Positions 1 to 13,551 of a DNA stretch of 64,000 nt are shown piece after piece. This DNA comes from Episyrphus balteatus (lineage: Eukaryota; Arthropoda; Insecta; Diptera; Syrphidae): contig NC_079135.1 in NCBI RefSeq assembly GCF_945859705.1, positions 83,646,253 to 83,710,252 of the forward strand, written 5' to 3'. Under the pieces are notes generated by a model, which did not search any database, had not been told where the DNA came from, and saw only the letters and a program-made list of their open reading frames with translations. The position numbers and the translations under genes were made by a program. Every line of letters starts with the position of its first letter. The stretch's first letter is position 1.

Positions 1-339
1 ATTTTTTTTCCTTGCAATTAATATTTTTTTTTCAAAATTTCAAATGCATTTTTTATAATTGATGTTTTTGCAACTCTGCTTTAAAGGCAACTTTAGAAAA
101 TTTCGAAACAATCTGATGAATAAGGTTACTGGACTTGGAAAACGACTGACACGCATAGACCACTTATTGGTCCGTTGTGATACCATGATTTTGGAATGAA
201 ATTAATTTACATTTACAATGTGAAATACCAACTCTATGGCAATAACCGGATAATTGGATGTGGATTTTGCTTCAGAGAAGCAATTAATTATAAAGTCGTG
301 AAAGAACTACGGCTATTCCCATTAAGGCCAAGCTTCCGA
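1..339. other. AT-rich sequence at the window start
   Basis: Nothing recognised; a short open frame from 196 runs into the repeat that follows. Confidence 0.4.
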
Positions 340-1255
340 GTAAAAAAAGAATTGCGTCGAACCACCGAACGCCATTTTGGCAGCACGATCAAAAATTACA
401 AGTTGGCCAAACCACAGCTGAACCACAATCGCACCAACATTAGAATCTATTACTTCGGTAAACCACCTCCATATCAGCGCCAAACCACCTACTATCAAAA
501 ATATATTGTTATTATTAGCTAAAACTATTTTCGACAAAATGGCGCGGCGTGGCAGTCATGGTTCGACGCTGATTCGGCGGTGTGGTTCGCCGGTGGTTTA
601 GTAATGGTTCGGTAGTGGATCATGGAGAAAGCAATTTTATTGATTGTGGTGTGGAGATGGTTCAGCGCGGTTCGGTGCTTACCCCAGCAAAAATGGAATT
701 CCGCCGCACCACCGCTGCACCACGTCCGCAGCATTTTTTGACCGCCGCACCTACTCTGCAGCACTTTCGCACTATTATCAGAAATTTCTATTGCGCCGAA
801 CCACCGCTGCAGCACGTCCGCACTATGAACAAAATTTTCTAAGCCAATCACCCACCGCTGCACCACGTCCGCACCGTTTCATTTTGAAAAAATGAAAAAT
901 ATGAAAAAAAAAATCGCTGTACCAACGTGCGCCGCAGCACGTCCGCACTATTTCATTTTTATTGAAAAATTCGGTGCATGACCGCCGCACCACCAAAATT
1001 CCAAAATTATGTAGGTATCATGGTGCTGTGAATTTTTCATACAAAATGAAATAGTGCGGACGTGCTGCAGTCGTGGTGCAGCGATGGTGCGGCGATGGTG
1101 CGGCGAATATTCCTGAAAACGGCGGTGGTGCGGCGGTCAAGATTTTTTTCTTTAAAAATTCAATTTTTATTTTTACTCGGGTAAGAAACTATGCAGCTAT
1201 GCATCAGTGCCTTGGTGGTGGTTTGAAAAAATTCAATTTTTACTCGTCGTCGTCA
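340..1255. repeat. GCACCACCG-unit foldback repeat (copy 1)
   Basis: Many variants of CCGCACCACCGCTGCACCAC and GTCCGCA on the left are mirrored on the right (GTGCGGACGTGCTGCAG, GGTGGTGCGGCGGTCAAG). Stretches of ATTTCATTTT and its inverse alternate with the GC-rich words. Overlapping open frames here follow the repeats and are not genes. Confidence 0.75.
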
Positions 1256-3250
1256 ACCCCATGAAAACCATACCATATATAGGTAAAATTCGTTGACAAA
1301 GCTGTTTAACCAAAAAATGTGCTGCACCACAAAAATGCTTTTCGATTTTGATTTTTGATCTTTTTGAGCAATCGATACAAAGTTTTTCCAAAATTTGTAT
1401 TGATAAAAGCTTTTGATGAATTTTCAAAAGAAAAATATGATTTTTTTTCGTTAAATATATAAAATCGAGAAGTTTTGACGATACTAAATAAATAAGTGGT
1501 AAATTGGAAACTAAAGAAACCATTACGCTTCTGCAAGCTTAATAAAATAGTGCCAATCTTTTGTATTGAACATAACTTATTCTGTCCAAAAAATATTACA
1601 AATAGCCATCTTGAAGCATATTATCCATCATTAATAATTCAATTCGCATTTTATTATACTCGTAATATCCCACTTCTAAGAATTCAGGCAAGTGTTTGAC
1701 GGCACACCCCAAAACCTAAATACAACTCTTCTTCGACAAAAGCATTATACAAATCAAAAAGAAAACCTACTGTTGAGTGGTGTATTGTGGTTCTGTATTG
1801 TGCCTTCGTCATCTCCCTTCGGTCAAGAATCATATCAAATCCACACAAGCATCACATCAATTATAGATAAGCAGCCGCTTAATCTAAATCACAAAATGTA
1901 CCAAACCCGTCGTCGTTCAATTCTCAATAACATTCATCAGCAGCAGCAGCCATTGCTGATGGATGACTAATGCCATTGTTCCTGCTGACAGGAGACGAAT
2001 GAAAGCGAGAAAAATGAACAAAATCAAAAAGAAAAGAAAATAATAAAAAAAAAAATAAATAAATTACACTCTTGTGGAATAAGAATCCAGAGTTTGTTGG
2101 TTTATTTGATCGAATTATATCCTGGACTCTCTGCAACTACTAAAAGCATAATAAATATCCAAGTGCTCTCTTCGTTTGCATCATGACGGTTGGTTAAGCA
2201 CCACCATCTGCCTACGCAAGGACATTGTTCAGTGCTGTGCTGTACTGTGCCATTGCCCGGCATGGACAGGACAAGTAGTTGGATCGAGGCCTTTTCTTTT
2301 GTTTTCAAAGCAACAGTTGTTGTTCCGTTCAATGGTTTCTGTTTCTGGGCTCTTCCCTGGGACGAATAATACTGAACTTCTGAAGGAAGGAAACTCTACC
2401 ATTTATGACTGTAATGAAAGGGCCGTTAAAACAGAGCCGGGAATCATATTTCCGTGGCCTGGCCAAGGCCGTCTGTGTATTTATTTCATTCATTTTTGTT
2501 TTTAAGGGACTACAATATACCTTTCCAACTTCTAGTACGAAGGTATGTAATGTCGGTTGGGTCGGTGTGGACTGTTGTATTATTTCATTTGTCGTTAAGC
2601 GCTTTTCATAATTTCCCGAAAAGCTTGACAATAAAAAATATATTATCCAATTCTTCTTCCATGGTTTATTTCTTCTTCTGTACCGCTGTGGATTGTGTTG
2701 TAAGGAATGAACAGCGGCATAAATAAAATACAACACCCACCACCATACTTACCATCTCAGTCACATGCCTCGAATACTCCGGAAGGTAGTGTGGTATAAG
2801 AAATAAAGAAAAAAACCCGGCAGAATTATGTGACTTGTGGGCTTCGTTATTAATTTCTGAAAATTGAAAATCTCTATAAATTTAAATTGTTGTATTGTTA
2901 AAATGTAAGTTGTTATACTTATAGCTTACAGCTTAATGGTAATTATTAAATTAAATTATTGATTTAATTATTTTTAACATCAAAAGGACATTTTATTTTG
3001 AATTCGTAATGAAATTAAATATTCGTCGGATAATCTGGTTAAAATGTACCTGTAATGTAGAAAAAAAAACAAGTAGAGCTTGTATTATACGACTTATTTT
3101 GGGGTTATAACTTTGTGAATAAGTACAAATTTTTATACTTCATTACATTTTTATACTTCAATTTCATGCAATTTCAAACAGTCTATAATTTATTGTCAAG
3201 CAAACACAAAAGATGCTTTTAACTATACGTTGTTTGTTAAATTACGATAA
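1256..3250. other. Non-repetitive stretch, no gene seen
   Basis: Open frames of 90-135 codons between 1690 and 2740 overlap on both strands without domain or splice evidence. Confidence 0.4.
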
Positions 3251-3622
3251 GTACAAGCAGAAAAATGATCGGTTAAAAACAACGTAAAAATCGTGTAAAA
3301 TTAAGAGAGGGAGTTTGCTATCATACCTTCTGCAAACTAACCCGTTTAAATTACACCATTCGACTCGGTTATTCAAAATTGTTTAATCTTAGCCACTTTT
3401 TCGGTTACATTGTACTTAAATCGTAAATTTTAACCTAGTTTCTTGATCAATATAATCAAGTTGATTGGTTGAAATAACCTTCTAAAATAGTAATTTTAAA
3501 CAATTTAATTTAACCGAGGCTACTAAGTTGATTTTAGCAACGAGAACTACGTTATTTTTAACACAGTTTTTCTTAACCCACCCAAAAAAGGTCTCGGTAA
3601 GTCCATCATTTTTCTGCGTGTA
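3251..3622. mobile_element. MITE with GTACA-GCAGAAAAATGAT ends
   Basis: The left GTACAAGCAGAAAAATGATC and the inverse of the right (GTACACGCAGAAAAATGATG) match with two mismatches in 20. The interior has AGTTTGCT, TTTCTTGATCAATATAATCA and AACCGAGGCTACTAAG, shared with the split copy at 7125-9091. Confidence 0.72.
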
Positions 3623-3839
3623 CCTATTTTAAAAGGTATGACGGAACAGATGAGCAGAATATACATATAATATATACCGGTTTGTCCCCTTTTTGTCTCT
3701 GCTGTATAGTTAGATAATAATAAACAGGAGCTGATTTATAATTTTATGCTTAAAACATACTGAACAAGCCTTACAGCTTATAGGGGAACAATTGATTATT
3801 TAAAAAAAATCGAATTTCTTTACCGTATACCTGATTAAA

Positions 3840-4215
3840 AATTGAATTCCGCCCCACCACCACTGCACCACGCCCATGATCAAACATTTCTAAACAGCAG
3901 CACCACGTCTGCACCATTTAATTTTGTATGGAACAAATTCGCTGCACCACCGCCACACCACAGCACGTCCGCAACATTAAATTTTTTTTTTTTTTTTAAA
4001 CTCGCTGCACCACCGCCGCACCACCTTCCTAGCACGTTCGCACCATGATCAAAAATTCTATTTCCGTACTTAAACAAATGTTTAAGGTGTCTTCAAAGTT
4101 ATTTTAACGGACGTGGTGCAGTGAATTTTCTCATACAAAATGAAATGGTGCGGCTGTGATGCGGCAAATTTTTCCGCCAAACGGCGGTGGTGCGGCGCTG
4201 GTGTGGCAAGTCGTC
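3840..4215. repeat. GCACCACCG-unit foldback repeat (copy 2)
   Basis: The left arm reads CCGCCCCACCACCACTGCAC, GCTGCACCACCGCCGCACCA; the right arm reads the inverse (ACGGACGTGGTGCAG, GGCGGTGGTGCGGCGC). Same subrepeats and layout as 340-1255. GC-rich in an AT-rich setting. Confidence 0.75.
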
Positions 4216-5237
4216 ATCAAAAAGTAGTATGAATACCGTTTAAGTATTATGTGATTCTCTACGTTAAGGATTCTGACACTTTATTACTACAATCAATTGT
4301 TTAGGTATTTCTTTTTTTGGAAAAAAAAAAACAAAAATTTCGAGAATAACGGTTTTTCGTATATTCCCACAGTAGAAGGTGCTATCGAAAAGTGATTGTA
4401 GCTTTTGAAATTTTCTATAAATTGTATTTAACTTTTCTTTTTTTTTTATTTAAAAATGTTATTAAAAAGTTAAAATTTTTTTTTTCGTACTTTCCTCTCT
4501 AAAAAGGCGTTTATGTTTGTGGTAAAATATTATTTTGTGGCTATGATTTCATAATGGCCATGGCTCCATAGTAAAATGGGCATTCCCTTTGAAAGATTTT
4601 TTTGTTCTCTTTTGATATTTTTGATTTTTTAGATCGGGATATTTTATTTAAATTTTTTTTTTTAATTTAAAAGTAAAAATTAATTGTTCATATAGCTACC
4701 TATGACTCTAATAATTTAGAAAGTTTTTTCTCCAAAAACATGGATTTTGTGTTTTTTTTTCTTACTTTTTGTTATTTACATTTACCAAAATTGTACCTAC
4801 AGAGAAACATCCGAAAATGTCAGGGTTTTTTGCACACCAAGCAATTAGCACAAGTCTTTTGAAGCTGCAAACTAGGTTTTAAACTATTTGTATACAGGGT
4901 GTTCCACAGTCACCTCCCCAATCGAAAACCATGGATTCCTGAGGTCATTTTAAGTCGAAAAACTTAAGAGGTTATTTTCTCGTTTTCGTCCCGTTTTCGA
5001 GTTATGACGGTTTTTATGATTTTTGCTTTCCATTTCCTTAAATGGCTTTATCTTTGACAAAATACGTTTGTTTTGAAAGATTTTTTTTACAACCAATCAA
5101 GAATTTCTTACCTACAGTTTAAGTTTGTACCAAAACTTTTTTCTGCGGACAACCGTTTCTCTGCAATTTTGCAACAAATCCAATTTTCTTCATTTTTTAA
5201 GTTGTTTTTTTTTTTTTTTTACTTTCATATCATTTTA
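4216..5237. other. AT-rich stretch with a TACAGGGTGTTCC word
   Basis: TACAGGGTGTTCCACAGTCA near 4895 resembles the start of the family E repeat at 40752 and of many insect DNA transposons. Otherwise A/T runs. Confidence 0.4.
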
Positions 5238-5470
5238 CTGAAAGTAATTAAAAAAAATAAACAAACAGAGTGTATTTAAAAAAAATAATTTTTAAATATA
5301 AAATTAACTTAAATGAATTAAAACTTTTTCTGAGCTTTACCTATTTGTTAGTTCTTACCCGCAATAGCTCAGAAAATGTTTTTAACTCATTTAAGTTAAT
5401 TTTGTATTAAAAAAATATTTTTTTTTGAATTCACTCAGTTTGTTTTATTTTTTTTAATTACTTTCAGAAG
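5238..5470. repeat. ~95-bp inverted repeat
   Basis: ACTGAAAGTAATTAAAAAAA ... AACTTTTTCTGAGC (5238-5336) is mirrored by GCTCAGAAAATGTTTTTAAC ... TTTTTTTAATTACTTTCAG (5372-5468), around a 35-base loop. Probably a MITE or part of one; a TACAGGGTGTTCC word 345 bases to the left (4895) may belong to the same element. Confidence 0.7.
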
Positions 5471-5471
5471 T

Positions 5472-7124
5472 CTTTTATATGAACGTAGTCCGATGCGACC
5501 TGGCCTGTTCGCCTGTAAAGAGGCCACATTAATTCTTAGACTATTTCAAAGGACTTTGGTACCATTTTCATCTTAGAATGGAAGGTACAACAAACAAGCA
5601 TCTGGTTGAGAGATGTTGATGGCTATAATAATGCTTCTTCTAAGTTATGCAACAAAAAAAAAGAACAATAAATAAATAAAACGTATACAAACATTATATC
5701 TATATACAAACACAATAATATCTAACATTTATTTATATATACAAAAACCAAAATCTAATTAGTTATGATAATAAATGTACGTCTCTGATTATGGGGGTTA
5801 AAGTCGTCTTTTTGCTGCATAGCATAGTTTTCGATGAAGGCAACAAAAACAACCTTTCAAGAATGAGGAGTTTAATTTATGTTTAAACGTTTTTCCCATG
5901 TTTAAAGACAAAAAGGTAGACGAGAAGAAGAGTATAATGTGTACGGTAGTGTAATATAAGGAAGTTTATTTATACCTAAAAGTCTTAAGGCAATATTTAG
6001 CTTAAGAGGAAATCGTAAGTTTTTAAGGTTGCACACAAATATTTGAAGCATTTTCAAAGTTCTTTGTATAAAAAGATCATCAGTTTTAAATTTGTTTAAT
6101 ATTTCAAATGAATTCCTTGAAATTGTTTTGTGTTAAATGGCAAAAGGATTAAATTATTTTAAATTATTTTGAATTTTCTTTAGATCTGCTTACCTTTGCA
6201 ATATTTATAGAATTGATAGAAATAATTTGTACATATATCCTTTTTGCAGATAGGTACCTATATAAACCTATTATAACCTATTTGATATTAAAGTTTAAGC
6301 TCTTGTAAATAATGTTTTATTATACAAAAGTCAAATGGTAGTTAAAAGCTTAATATCCTTGGATTTATTAACAATTCCTTCTTCTTTGGTAAATTAGTTA
6401 AAAACTTCATTTTATCAGATTCATAAAACTGTCTCTACATCTACTGTTTTCGCTTAAATTTATTTAAAAAAAAATATATGCAACAATGTGTATTGAAGTG
6501 AAAACGATGTACACCAGAACTTAATAATGCAGCTTTCAACCACAGCCATATACACTCCAACCACATCGTAAACAAGCGAACAAGTGTAAAATCCGCAACA
6601 GATATTTTGCTGTATATTGAAAACAAAAAACCAAGATTTACATTTACCATCATGGTGAAGGGAAAAAGTTCTCAACTGTGTTGCATGCATTTGTTTTAAT
6701 CCAGCCTGAAGCGTGTATGGTTTATTTTATAAAGAAACATAGAATAACTTTGAGAAGACATAGCTGAGGTTAATTGTTCCATTGTTTGCATGAAAATAGA
6801 TTACGAAACATTTGAAAAACAAAAAAAATGAAGTACGGATTTCGCAAAATTGCCTTTAAAATATAGGATATTAAAAAGATTTCTGATCAATCAACTACTA
6901 AACAGATGGATAACATCATTAGCATACATTTTGAACTGCTCTAGTATTGTAAACCACTACCTTCTATTTCGCTACATAACTAAGGTACGGCTCCAGAATA
7001 ACCCCGGTCATCTTCAGACGAGCATATTTTAAAGAATCATGTAAGAAATTTTAAAGAATTCGGAATATGAAGAAAGATTACAATATTTTTCCTTCTCTCT
7101 CTACTGTTTTCAAGAAGCACAATA
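5472..7124. other. Non-repetitive AT-rich stretch
   Basis: No gene, RNA or repeat recognised. Confidence 0.45.
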
Positions 7125-7275
7125 GAAAGTAGACGCATATGAATGATCCGTTAAAAACAATGTTAAACTCGTACAGAGGGAGTTTGCTAATATAGCACCT
7201 GCAAACTGACCTGGGTTAAAATTACACGAGTCGACTGGGTTATTTAAAATTGTTTAAAATTTATATTAAACTCAA

Positions 7276-7640
7276 TGTATTTGAGGTCACTTAACCTAAA
7301 AATCACATTCATTTTTTTCTAGGAGCTCTATTTTTTGAAATATTTTAGTTTTCCACATTTTCGGGGTAATTTCGTACTTATTTTAAAGTTATGCTTATTT
7401 GAACTGTTTGTTAACATTTTCCTGAAATTTTCTTATCGAACCTAATGCATTTAGGTTCACTAAGCCTAAAAATCACACTGGTTGCTTTGTAGGAGCTCTA
7501 TTTTTTTTTTTTTTTTTTTAGATATTTTAATTTTTCACATTTTTGGGGTAATTTCATACTATTTTTTTTAGATTTTATTATAACAAGCGTTTTAAAAGTT
7601 TTGTTGAAAAAATTTGTTTGGAGTGTAATGTATTTCGGTT
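7276..7640. repeat. ~160-bp tandem duplication
   Basis: CTCAATGTATTTGAGGTCAC ... GGGGTAATTTCGTACTT (7276-7380) is repeated as CCTAATGCATTTAGGTTCAC ... GGGGTAATTTCATACT (7441-7560), with a partial third start near 7622. Both copies share TAGGAGCTCTATTTTTT. Confidence 0.75.
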
Positions 7641-7803
7641 CAGTTAGTAAAATAAAATTACAAAAAAAAAAAATTGTATAAATTTCTATAAATTTGCATG
7701 TGTGAGCAATTTAAAAACTAGAGCTGCTAGAAAAAAACTAATGTCATTTTTGGAATCAGCACCATAAACTTAGTAAGAAATGATAAACAACTTTCTGGAA
7801 AAT

Positions 7804-8626
7804 TTGTGTGTGTTGGGCAGTGTTATTGAAGTGAAAACTTCTTTGGTATCGTAGTGATTTAAAACAAGATGAAACGAAAAAGTGACACGAAAAATCAATT
7901 GATCATAACTTTTTTATTTAAATAGATAGATGAATGAAATTTATACAGTAAAAAGGTAATTAAATTAATTATGATTGTGCAAAATTTCAATTAATTTCAT
8001 ATTCAAAATTCTGAGATAACGGTGAAAAGATGTTCTTTTTCTAAACGCATTATATCTTTTGATCAGCACATAACAAATTTATTTAACTTTAATACGCATG
8101 CTGATAATATTACCTTTTATATAATCTTTAATTGAAAAACTTGAAAAATACCTCAAAACACCTGTGAAGATTTGTTGCCGATGACCAGCCAGCAGTAGAG
8201 GAAATACCGTAATCTCAGTTTGAAATTTCGACATGGTTAGCTTTAAAAAATGCTTACTTTTTTTGTAGGCATGGTAAAAATATGATTGAAGCGTCATATA
8301 AAAGGTGAAATAATAATGATATAAAATTTATTATAGGTTGTCATTTAAAAAATGGATTTAATGGCGTTAGAAGAGAAAAGAGATTGATTGTTTTGCTTTT
8401 TTTATGAAAACTAATTGGGTTAAAAATATTCTAGCTCTTTTTGTAGATGTTGTAGAGACATGGTCGATATAAATATTTTGAGCTGAAACAATAGGCTTTC
8501 AGATGGTATAAAATTTATGGTAGGTTGTCATAAAAAAATGATGGAATAAAAAAAAAGTTATATTTTTTCGATTTTTTTAAAATGATTTTTAAGTTTTCAC
8601 TTCAACCACGTGTGAATTGAACACAA
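7804..8626 (+). mobile_element. Family R element (plus)
   Basis: Ends TTGTGTGTG... TTGAAGTGAAAACTT and AAGTTTTCACTTCAACCACG then TGTGAATTGAACACAA form imperfect inverse repeats of about 35 bases. Internal order as in 23262-24194. The right terminal repeat contains CACGTG. No coding frame conserved between copies. Confidence 0.75.
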
Positions 8627-9091
8627 GATTTTTTATTAATTTATCAACAAAAACACTTTGAAACTGATGGATGTCAACAATGATGAATAGTGGTGTTAGT
8701 AAAAGAGAGGGGTAAATCTGCCGAAAAATCCAGATCTGGAAAATTGATCTAAGATAAAAAAAATTCATCAATTTTTTTGGCCAAACGAAGGCAAAAATTG
8801 AAAAAATCAGTTTTTTAAATTGATTTTTGTGCCAAACGATAACCCCATTAGTGAACTTGTACTAAAATCTCACATTTTAACCGAGTTTCTCGATCAATAT
8901 AAGCAAGTTAGTGGGTTAAAATAATCTTCTAAAATTGTAGTTTAAAAAAAAATTTACTTAACCGAGGCGACTTTGTTGGTTTATAGTAATGAGAACTACG
9001 TAGTTTTTAACCAAGACTACGTTATTTTTAACACATTTTTTTAGCCTGCCAAAAAAAACTCTCGGATGGTACTTCGTTTTTAAACAAGCTT

Positions 9092-10504
9092 ATATAGCTT
9101 AGTCCCCTTTGATGTTCAAATGGTTGACAAGTGCATTCAATAAGACATCAGCTTCCATATTTTTTTTTTATTGAAACCAACATCTATCTACCACCACCTT
9201 CTTTATCTGCATGCCTGCTCCCTAAACCTAACAATAGGGTGAAAACACATTGGAAAGATGTTAATGATGGTGCAAACGAGAAATGAAGCGGGAAATTTTC
9301 CCAAGAAAGCACTTCTTCTTCGATCCAAGCGGCCAGATGCACAGCGGAGGAATCTCCCGGATAAAATCAATGGTAGGACTAAAGTTCCAGCTAGGATGAA
9401 CTACTTTCGAGATAAACAGAGCCAATGCCAGTATGAAGTTCCCGGTTGGGAACTTCTATTGTCCGGATAACTGCCGAAATAAGAAGTTATCAATCAATCA
9501 AAAATGTCAAAGCACAGCTACAGCAAGTAAGTATTGCTAAATAAATTTTTAATTTAATTAATTCACTCCTGGCTCTATTTCACTTTGCTTATATCTCATA
9601 TTTTTAAAGGTAAGTGTGCACTTTGAAATTATGAGTTGTTTTTTTTTTCACAAATCCTAAAATTACCATTTGAGAATCAAACAGATAAAAGAAAAACTAA
9701 CAAAACTGTGAAACCATTAGAAACTATATAACTGCTCCCATGCGCTTCATAATTCATCTACATAGATGCTTATCTTATAACTGAATGAAAAGCCTGCATC
9801 CATATTTGTATGACTATCGTCTCTATGTATTGCCTTCAATAAATTAACCCCAGCAAATGTGGTTCGTTCCCTTGGTGACTAAACCCTCGAGTGAGCAAAA
9901 ACAAAGCTATCCGGTGGCTTTTGTTTTTTCTATGTGAAAATAAGGTTGCGAGGCACTAACCATTTTGTGTGTATGTATTCAAACATACAAACATGTGAAA
10001 GTAAAGTTAGGTAGGTATACAATGTCCTTTGAAGAGTCCTTAGTCCTTTTAACAAAACCGAGTTTTAACTTGCTACACTGCCTTTTCAAATCAAGTGATT
10101 TTACTAATCGATGTGTCTCTAGAGGCACACAAAGTGGTGGTTCAGTCTTTCTATAACAACACTTATGTAAATGTGGGGTCCCGGATACGACTGCTACTAT
10201 TGTTGTTCCGGCTTTGGCTGCATGAGCCGTTACAATTTATTTGAAATTGATGTTCTTTGAAGGTTGCAAAACTCACTGAACTGTTCGTCTGGAATAAAAC
10301 GCCCTTACTAGGTAAGTAGGTTGGTGGTTTTAAAACAGTGACCTTATACTATAAAGAAGCAAAGGGTATTTATGAATTTATGCAAAATGTTTTGTTTTAA
10401 GTTTTTTTCTTGTTTGTACAGGAGCAACACGTCAACTTTATTTATTAAATAAACATTAAAAGTTTTGCTTTTTTTTCAAATAAGAGAAATCAGTTAGAAA
10501 TCAT
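9092..10504. other. Non-repetitive stretch with one GC-richer patch
   Basis: The patch at 9258-9480 is less AT-rich than its surroundings and keeps a 70-codon frame open; in another frame it reads FFFDPSGQMHSGGISRIKS before a stop. No family recognised. The rest is AT-rich and featureless. Confidence 0.35.
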
Positions 10505-11848
10505 AATTTTAATTTTAATTTTAATTTTAATTTTAATTTTAATTTTAATTTTAATTTTAATTTTAATTTTAATTTTAATTTTAATTTTAATTTTAATTTT
10601 AATTTTAATTTTAATTTTAATTTTAATTTTAATTTTAATTTTAATTTTAATTTTAATTTTAATTTTAATTTTAATTTTAATTTTAATTTTAATTTTAATT
10701 TTAATTTTAATTTTAATTTTAATTTTAATTTTAATTTTAATTTTAATTTTAATTTTAATTTTAATTTTAATTTTAATTTTAATTTTAATTTTAATTTTAA
10801 TTTTAATTTTAATTTTAATTTTAATTTTAATTTTAATTTTAATTTTAATTTTAATTTTAATTTTAATTTTAATTTTAATTTTAATTTTAATTTTAATTTT
10901 AATTTTAATTTTAATTTTAATTTTAATTTTAATTTTAATTTTAATTTTAATTTTAATTTTAATTTTAATTTTAATTTTAATTTTAATTTTAATTTTAATT
11001 TTAATTTTAATTTTAATTTTAATTTTAATTTTAATTTTAATTTTAATTTTAATTTTAATTTTAATTTTAATTTTAATTTTAATTTTAATTTTAATTTTAA
11101 TTTTAATTTTAATTTTAATTTTAATTTTAATTTTAATTTTAATTTTAATTTTAATTTTAATTTTAATTTTAATTTTAATTTTAATTTTAATTTTAATTTT
11201 AATTTTAATTTTAATTTTAATTTTAATTTTAATTTTAATTTTAATTTTAATTTTAATTTTAATTTTAATTTTAATTTTAATTTTAATTTTAATTTTAATT
11301 TTAATTTTAATTTTAATTTTAATTTTAATTTTAATTTTAATTTTAATTTTAATTTTAATTTTAATTTTAATTTTAATTTTAATTTTAATTTTAATTTTAA
11401 TTTTAATTTTAATTTTAATTTTAATTTTAATTTTAATTTTAATTTTAATTTTAATTTTAATTTTAATTTTAATTTTAATTTTAATTTTAATTTTAATTTT
11501 AATTTTAATTTTAATTTTAATTTTAATTTTAATTTTAATTTTAATTTTAATTTTAATTTTAATTTTAATTTTAATTTTAATTTTAATTTTAATTTTAATT
11601 TTAATTTTAATTTTAATTTTAATTTTAATTTTAATTTTAATTTTAATTTTAATTTTAATTTTAATTTTAATTTTAATTTTAATTTTAATTTTAATTTTAA
11701 TTTTAATTTTAATTTTAATTTTAATTTTAATTTTAATTTTAATTTTAATTTTAATTTTAATTTTAATTTTAATTTTAATTTTAATTTTAATTTTAATTTT
11801 AATTTTAATTTTAATTTTAATTTTAATTTTAATTTTAATTTTAATTTT
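10505..11848. repeat. Perfect (AATTTT)224 hexanucleotide array
   Basis: 1344 bases with no interruption that I can see, 224 whole units. The minus-strand 459-codon Lys-Ile frame across it is a consequence of the unit and not a gene. The insect telomere unit is TTAGG, so this is not telomeric sequence. Confidence 0.97.
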
Positions 11849-13551
11849 TTTGTATGTTAAAATGAACATTCCAGTAATGACCTTTCCAAAAAGTTACTAC
11901 TTGACAGTAGCCAAAAAGTATTTTTTGAAAATGGGGAAATTGTATGCATTCACCAGGATCCAGGACATCTGAAATTCCTTTAATTGTTGTGTGTTTCTTT
12001 ATTTTACTGCTGGTCCTTGGATGTCTCTCTATTTTATTCCTGAAAAGTTACTGCACAGATAGTCCCACGCATTACAATGTAAAGTTTTCTTCTTTAATTA
12101 CTCGGTTACCATTGAAGAGAAGTTAAGCCAGCAGTGCCTCAACCCCCTACCCTCTCTTCTTAAAGAAGCACTGTTTCATATTCAAAACGAGTGGAAAGAT
12201 ACTACAAGTGTTGCTGTTATTTTTTGTGTTTGTTTGTTTCTGAAGTCCTCGCATTTGAATGCTCCTAGTTTGAAGTAAAATATAAAAAAAACAGTACCTA
12301 CCAAGTAACTATTGTGAATGCGGATGGCAGAAGATGGTGCTCACTGTGTTCTTGTTTCACGGCTCAACTCTCTTCAAGGCGGATGGCTTTGTTATCAAAG
12401 TTTGCCAAACTAATTTGTTTTGTTTCACAGATTTGCATAATATTCCTTAAGACGAATATCTTGCAGTTGTATAAAGCATAACTAACTGCTAAGGAAAATA
12501 AAAAAAATGAAAGAAAGAAATCCTCTGCCACGCCCTATTTTTAGGAATTAAAGTTTTTGGACTATACCGTAAAAGCTATGGCCTCGAGTCATAGTGGTGG
12601 GGAAAGGTTAGAAGTCATTTGTGAATTATTCCTTTTATGATTACATGACTAGGACAAAAACAGTAAAAGGTACCCTCTGCCTTGACCACTTAAATATAGG
12701 ACATCCAAGTTCCTACATTCTGTATAGTGCTGAGTAATTAAAGATGGGAATTATTTGTTGTGGCTTTGGGGGGAGGCAAATAGTTCGGTATAGAGTATGT
12801 ATAGAAGACATCAGATGGAAGATGATGGTGGTGCTGGAAGGCTTGTTATTTGATTAACTTTATGTATGGCAATTAAACGTTATGTTTGTGGTAAGAAGAG
12901 CCTTTTTACTTGTGGTATCTACAAAAACCATGTAATTAAGTTGTTTTGATTATTGGGGGAAGCCCTTCTTCTTCTTGCAGCTATCCACATACATTGTACA
13001 CACAAAAGAGACTCATCTGGTAAGTGAATGATAAAACATAAGATGGGCTTTTAGAAATATCTTCTTTCTATATGCGAGTATATTAGAGTATGAAAAAAAT
13101 TTTACTTGAAGAATTATACGAACTTGATGAAGAAATCGATGTTGAACAAACACACAAACCACTTTTGTTGATTAGAAAAAAAAAATATTTTTTTTTTTGT
13201 TATCAATAAAGAAAAGTACATATTTGGAGAGTTCAAATAAATTTTACGGTATAATTTAGTGGACTGGGTTTCAGAATATTTTCTTTCAGCATGTACACAG
13301 GATAGATAGAAAAGAATACAAATTAAAAGAAATTTTATTTCTCTTACTCATTGATTGCAGGCAAATTATGAAAAAGGTTTTTATGATCTTTTTACAAATT
13401 TAATACAAATTTTGTAATAATTTTTTGTTTGGATTAAAGATGACAAATAGTGTTTTCCTTATTAAAATACATAATGAATGCTGATTATGTTACTTTGTGT
13501 TTGTTTGTGGTGGCTTAGTTCAATTAATAGAATGAGATTGTAACAATAAGT
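11849..13551. other. Non-repetitive stretch, no gene seen
   Basis: Starts right after the hexanucleotide array. The open frame at 11944-12126 has a hydrophobic middle but no domain or splice support. Confidence 0.4.

Larger units (their letters stand above)
7125..9091. mobile_element. Split MITE copy with a ~1.6-kb insertion
   Basis: The left part (7130-7268: GAATGATCCGTTAAAAACAA, GAGGGAGTTTGCTAATATAG) and the right part (8840-9085: TTTAACCGAGTTTCTCGATC, TTAACCGAGGCGACTTTG, AAAACTCTCGG) are the two halves of the element intact at 3251-3622. The gap holds a tandem repeat and a family R element. Confidence 0.65.

Noticed and set aside
10505..11848. Telomere or internal telomeric repeat
   Set aside because: AATTTT is not TTAGG or a related unit, and unique sequence continues on both sides.
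10490..11869. 459-codon minus-strand open frame of Lys-Ile repeats
   Set aside because: It is the translation of a perfect AATTTT array; the unit has no stop in that frame, so the frame is open by necessity.
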